Below, one piece after another: positions 62,197-64,000 of a stretch of 64,000 nucleotides of DNA (position 1 is its first letter; each line of letters starts with the position of its first letter). The stretch comes from Citrobacter sp. Res13-Sevr-PEB04-36 (GTDB lineage Bacteria; Pseudomonadota; Gammaproteobacteria; Enterobacterales; Enterobacteriaceae). The stretch covers positions 28,041 through 92,040 of the forward strand of contig NZ_JADABY010000046.1 in NCBI RefSeq assembly GCF_015672735.1, read 5' to 3'. A program made the translations under genes and the position numbers. The notes below the pieces were generated by a model. The model did not search any database. It worked only from the letters and a program-made list of their open reading frames with translations, and was not told the origin of the DNA.

Positions 62197-62207
62197 CTAT
62201 TTAGAAG

Positions 62208-62233
62208 AACCAGCCTATGGGCTGGTTTTTTGC
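62208..62233 (+). terminator. Rho-independent terminator after pheV
   Basis: Stem AACCAGCC/GGCTGGTT with a 4-base loop, followed by a run of T residues. Confidence 0.93.
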
Positions 62234-62875
62234 TTTCTGGGGTTCCGGTAGATTTCTGGTCGTGTCGGCCACAGGAGGCATTGCTTTACACCTTGGGCCC
62301 CACCTGAGCATTTTCCTTTAGCGATGCCCTTCCGGTCATTGTGCCAACGTCTGCTGGTCTTCACTCTGCCAATAAATACTATTTCCACCAAGTATACCTA
62401 CTGGTGAATTGATCACAGCAAGGCAGAATCCGGTCTTTGTCCGGTCAGGAGAAGACAAGCAGCATCGCTTCACTTCACTTCAGATGTGTGGAAAACACTA
62501 CCGCGCCGGTAGGCTTGCTCACCCCCTCACAATCCCGGAAAGGATTCCCGGTCTTGCTCACGGTTTTCAATAAAATCGGTTGTCAGCCCTCCGTCAACCA
62601 ACTTTTCCCAGCCACTGCTAAGCCTCCAGTAAGTGAAGTTAATGGCGGCGTTAAAATCCCTGCTGAGCAGCAATTTAGGTCTGGCATAGCGTCAATGAAG
62701 GTCCGTTACGTGCCAGGAGGAGAAGCTGGAGTGCCAGAGGCCCTCTAAAAATTCATGGATCTTTTTGTAGGGAGACTTACATAATAGTCCCATAAGCGTG
62801 TACATTGCGCGGAAGAAATTCGTGAAGCACGAGAGTAGCTCATATATGTTAGCTGCAATTCGTTAGTTTAATTAG
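62234..62875. other. Unrecognised accessory DNA between pheV and IS903-type element
   Basis: About 640 bases without a recognisable gene. One open frame (62437-62748) is listed separately. There is no integrase, although one is expected next to a tRNA-anchored island. The composition and lack of known enteric core genes suggest an island remnant. Confidence 0.5.
62437..62748 (+). CDS. Hypothetical 103-residue frame, doubtful
   Basis: An open frame starting MSGQEKTSSIASLHFRCVEN and ending GGEAGVPEAL. I recognise no domain, signal peptide or membrane segment. It has AGGAG-like bases upstream (TCAGGAGAAG overlaps the start rather than preceding it), so translation is doubtful. It may be a fragment of a degraded mobile element. 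Confidence 0.2.
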   Translation: MSGQEKTSSIASLHFRCVENTTAPVGLLTPSQSRKGFPVLLTVFNKIGCQPSVNQLFPATAKPPVSEVNGGVKIPAEQQFRSGIASMKVRYVPGGEAGVPEAL

Positions 62876-62893
62876 GGCTTTGTTGAATAAATC
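62876..62893 (+). repeat. IS903-type left terminal inverted repeat
   Basis: GGCTTTGTTGAATAAATC, an exact inverted copy of the right end at 63914-63931. Confidence 0.95.
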
Positions 62894-62931
62894 AGATTTG
62901 GGGCAAACATACCTATAGCTGTTTGCTTCTG

Positions 62932-63854
62932 TCAGGCAATACGCACGCTTTCAGGCATCCCTGCCTTTGTCATTTTGTTCAGCGCATGCACCATGGCCAA
63001 AGCCTCTGCAACCTGGGCATCATAGTCCCGTAGCGTCAGTGAACCTCCGAACAGTTGCTTTACTCTGTACATCGCCGTTTCCGCTATCGACCGACGATTA
63101 TAATCTGTTGCCCATTTCCACCGTGCATTGCTCCCGCTCAGACGCTGGTTCGCTACTGCACGATTACGATCTGCGTACTCACCGGGCCAGTAACCTGCCC
63201 CTTTTCGGGGGGGGATGAGAGCGCTGATTTTTTTACGCCGCAGTTCATCGTGACATAGCCGGGTGTCGTAAGCCCCGTCTGCCGCTGCTGCCTTGATTTT
63301 TCTGTGAGTCTGCCGGATTAGACCCGGGAAGGCTTCTGAGTCCGTTACGTTGTTCAGCGACAGGTCTGCGCAGATGATTTCATGTATTTTGCCATCAACA
63401 GCCAGATGAAGCTTTCGCCAGATACGACGGCGCTCTTTGCCATGTTTTTTGACTTTCCATTCACCTTCACCAAAGACCTTCAGTCCGGTGGAATCAATCA
63501 CCAGATGCGCGATTTCACCCCGGGTGGGTGTTTTGAAGCTGACATTAACCGACTTTGCCCGTTTGCTGACACTGGTGTAATCCGGGCAGCGCAACGGAAC
63601 GTCCATCAGGGTAAAAATGGAGTCAATAAAACCCTGAGCAGCCCGCAGGGTCAGCCGGAATACGCGTTTAATCACCAGGGCAGTAGTGATGGCAAGGTCA
63701 GAATAACGTTGAGGTCTTCCCCGGGATGAAGGCGTTGCTGGCTCATACCAGGCCTGAATAGCCTCATCATCCAGCCAAAAGGGACGGAGCCACGATTGAT
63801 GAGGGCTTTGTTGTAGGTGGGCCAGTTGGTGATTTTGAACTTTTGCTTTGCCAT
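62932..63854 (-). pseudogene. IS903-type transposase with a one-base frameshift
   Basis: The DDE transposase begins MAKQKFKITNWPTYNKALINRGS at 63854 and then shifts frame. The correct frame resumes and continues to 62932 with LVIDSTGLKVFGEGEWKVKKHGK, AAAADGAYDTRLCHDEL and the DDE-domain tail ending GMPESVRIA. The shift maps to a run of four A (63777-63780, plus strand). Adding one base gives a continuous 307-residue protein, the normal IS903 length. The fragment downstream of the shift could start internally but lacks the N-terminal DNA-binding region. Confidence 0.92.
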
Positions 63855-63913
63855 GGAACGGTCTGTGTTGTCGGGAAGATGCGTGATCTGATCCTTCAAC
63901 TCAGCAAAAGTTC

Positions 63914-63931
63914 GATTTATTCAACAAAGCC
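63914..63931 (-). repeat. IS903-type right terminal inverted repeat
   Basis: GATTTATTCAACAAAGCC, the inverted copy of the left end at 62876-62893. Confidence 0.95.
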
Positions 63932-64000
63932 CAGGCATTGATGAATTTTTGGTATCACGAAGGATTGAATACATAAATTCGATCTCCATTAGCCGGAAAA

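Larger units (their letters stand above)
62876..63931 (-). mobile_element. IS903-type insertion sequence (IS5 family), defective
   Basis: The element is bounded by perfect 18-bp inverted repeats, GGCTTTGTTGAATAAATC, and encodes an IS903-like transposase on the minus strand. Its 1056 bases are one short of the 1057 I remember for IS903, which agrees with a single-base deletion in the transposase gene. The 9-bp flanks (TTTAATTAG left, CAGGCATTG right) do not match, so the usual 9-bp target duplication is absent. Confidence 0.93.

Noticed and set aside
63672..63854. Programmed frameshift in the IS903-type transposase
   Set aside because: IS903 makes its transposase from one continuous frame, and the element is one base short of normal, so a deletion or sequencing error is simpler.

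Overview
This window looks like chromosomal DNA from an enterobacterium close to Escherichia, Salmonella and Citrobacter; a Citrobacter of the freundii group is my best guess. Most of it follows the E. coli K-12 gene order from rpiA to pheV (about 65.8-66.7 min), with near-identical protein lengths and typical enteric REP/BIME repeats. It is not E. coli: several gene blocks sit in intervals that are empty there. There is no rRNA and no CRISPR array. The only tRNA is tRNA-Phe near the right end.

Layout, left to right. 1-7812: 5' part of rpiA, argP, the complete 'sleeping beauty mutase' operon scpA-argK-scpB-scpC (succinyl-CoA to propionyl-CoA), and the convergent LysR gene ygfI. 7933-10456: yggE, argO and mscS. 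10587-17822: an accessory block between mscS and fbaA. It encodes an MFS transporter, the three subunits of an AllFGH-type oxamate carbamoyltransferase, an AllS-like LysR regulator and a divergent carbamate kinase, but no allantoin-pathway enzymes. 17870-21278: the glycolytic operon epd-pgk-fbaA. 21654-24732: a PCC-domain protein followed by a complete ECF-type ABC transporter (S, T and two unequal ATPases). 24689-30038: the cryptic mannitol-type PTS operon cmtB-cmtA-yggP-yggF-yggD-yggC. 30356-40977: tktA, loiP, speB, speA, yqgB, metK, galP and sprT. 40990-41865: an extra DapA-family lyase. 42103-50190: endA, rsmE, gshB, yqgE, ruvX, yggR, yggS, yggT, yggU, rdgB and hemW. 50300-62015: yggM, ansB, yggN, yggL, trmB, mutY, yggX, mltC, nupG, speC and yqgA. 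62121-64000: tRNA-Phe (pheV), about 0.65 kb of unrecognised DNA, and an IS903-type element with a one-base frameshift in its transposase and no target duplication.

How genes work together. SpeA, SpeB and SpeC are the three putrescine-forming enzymes, and MetK supplies the S-adenosylmethionine needed to extend putrescine. Epd, Pgk, FbaA and TktA cover central carbon and vitamin B6 precursor supply. The two most distinctive systems are the carbamoyltransferase/carbamate-kinase cassette, which should make ATP from an N-carbamoyl substrate such as oxalurate, and the ECF importer of unknown substrate. The importer is preceded by an FNR-like palindrome, and its two ATPases show complementary motif losses.

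All gene identifications come from comparing translations with remembered family sequences. No database search was run. Start codons were chosen from ribosome-binding sites and known family lengths.
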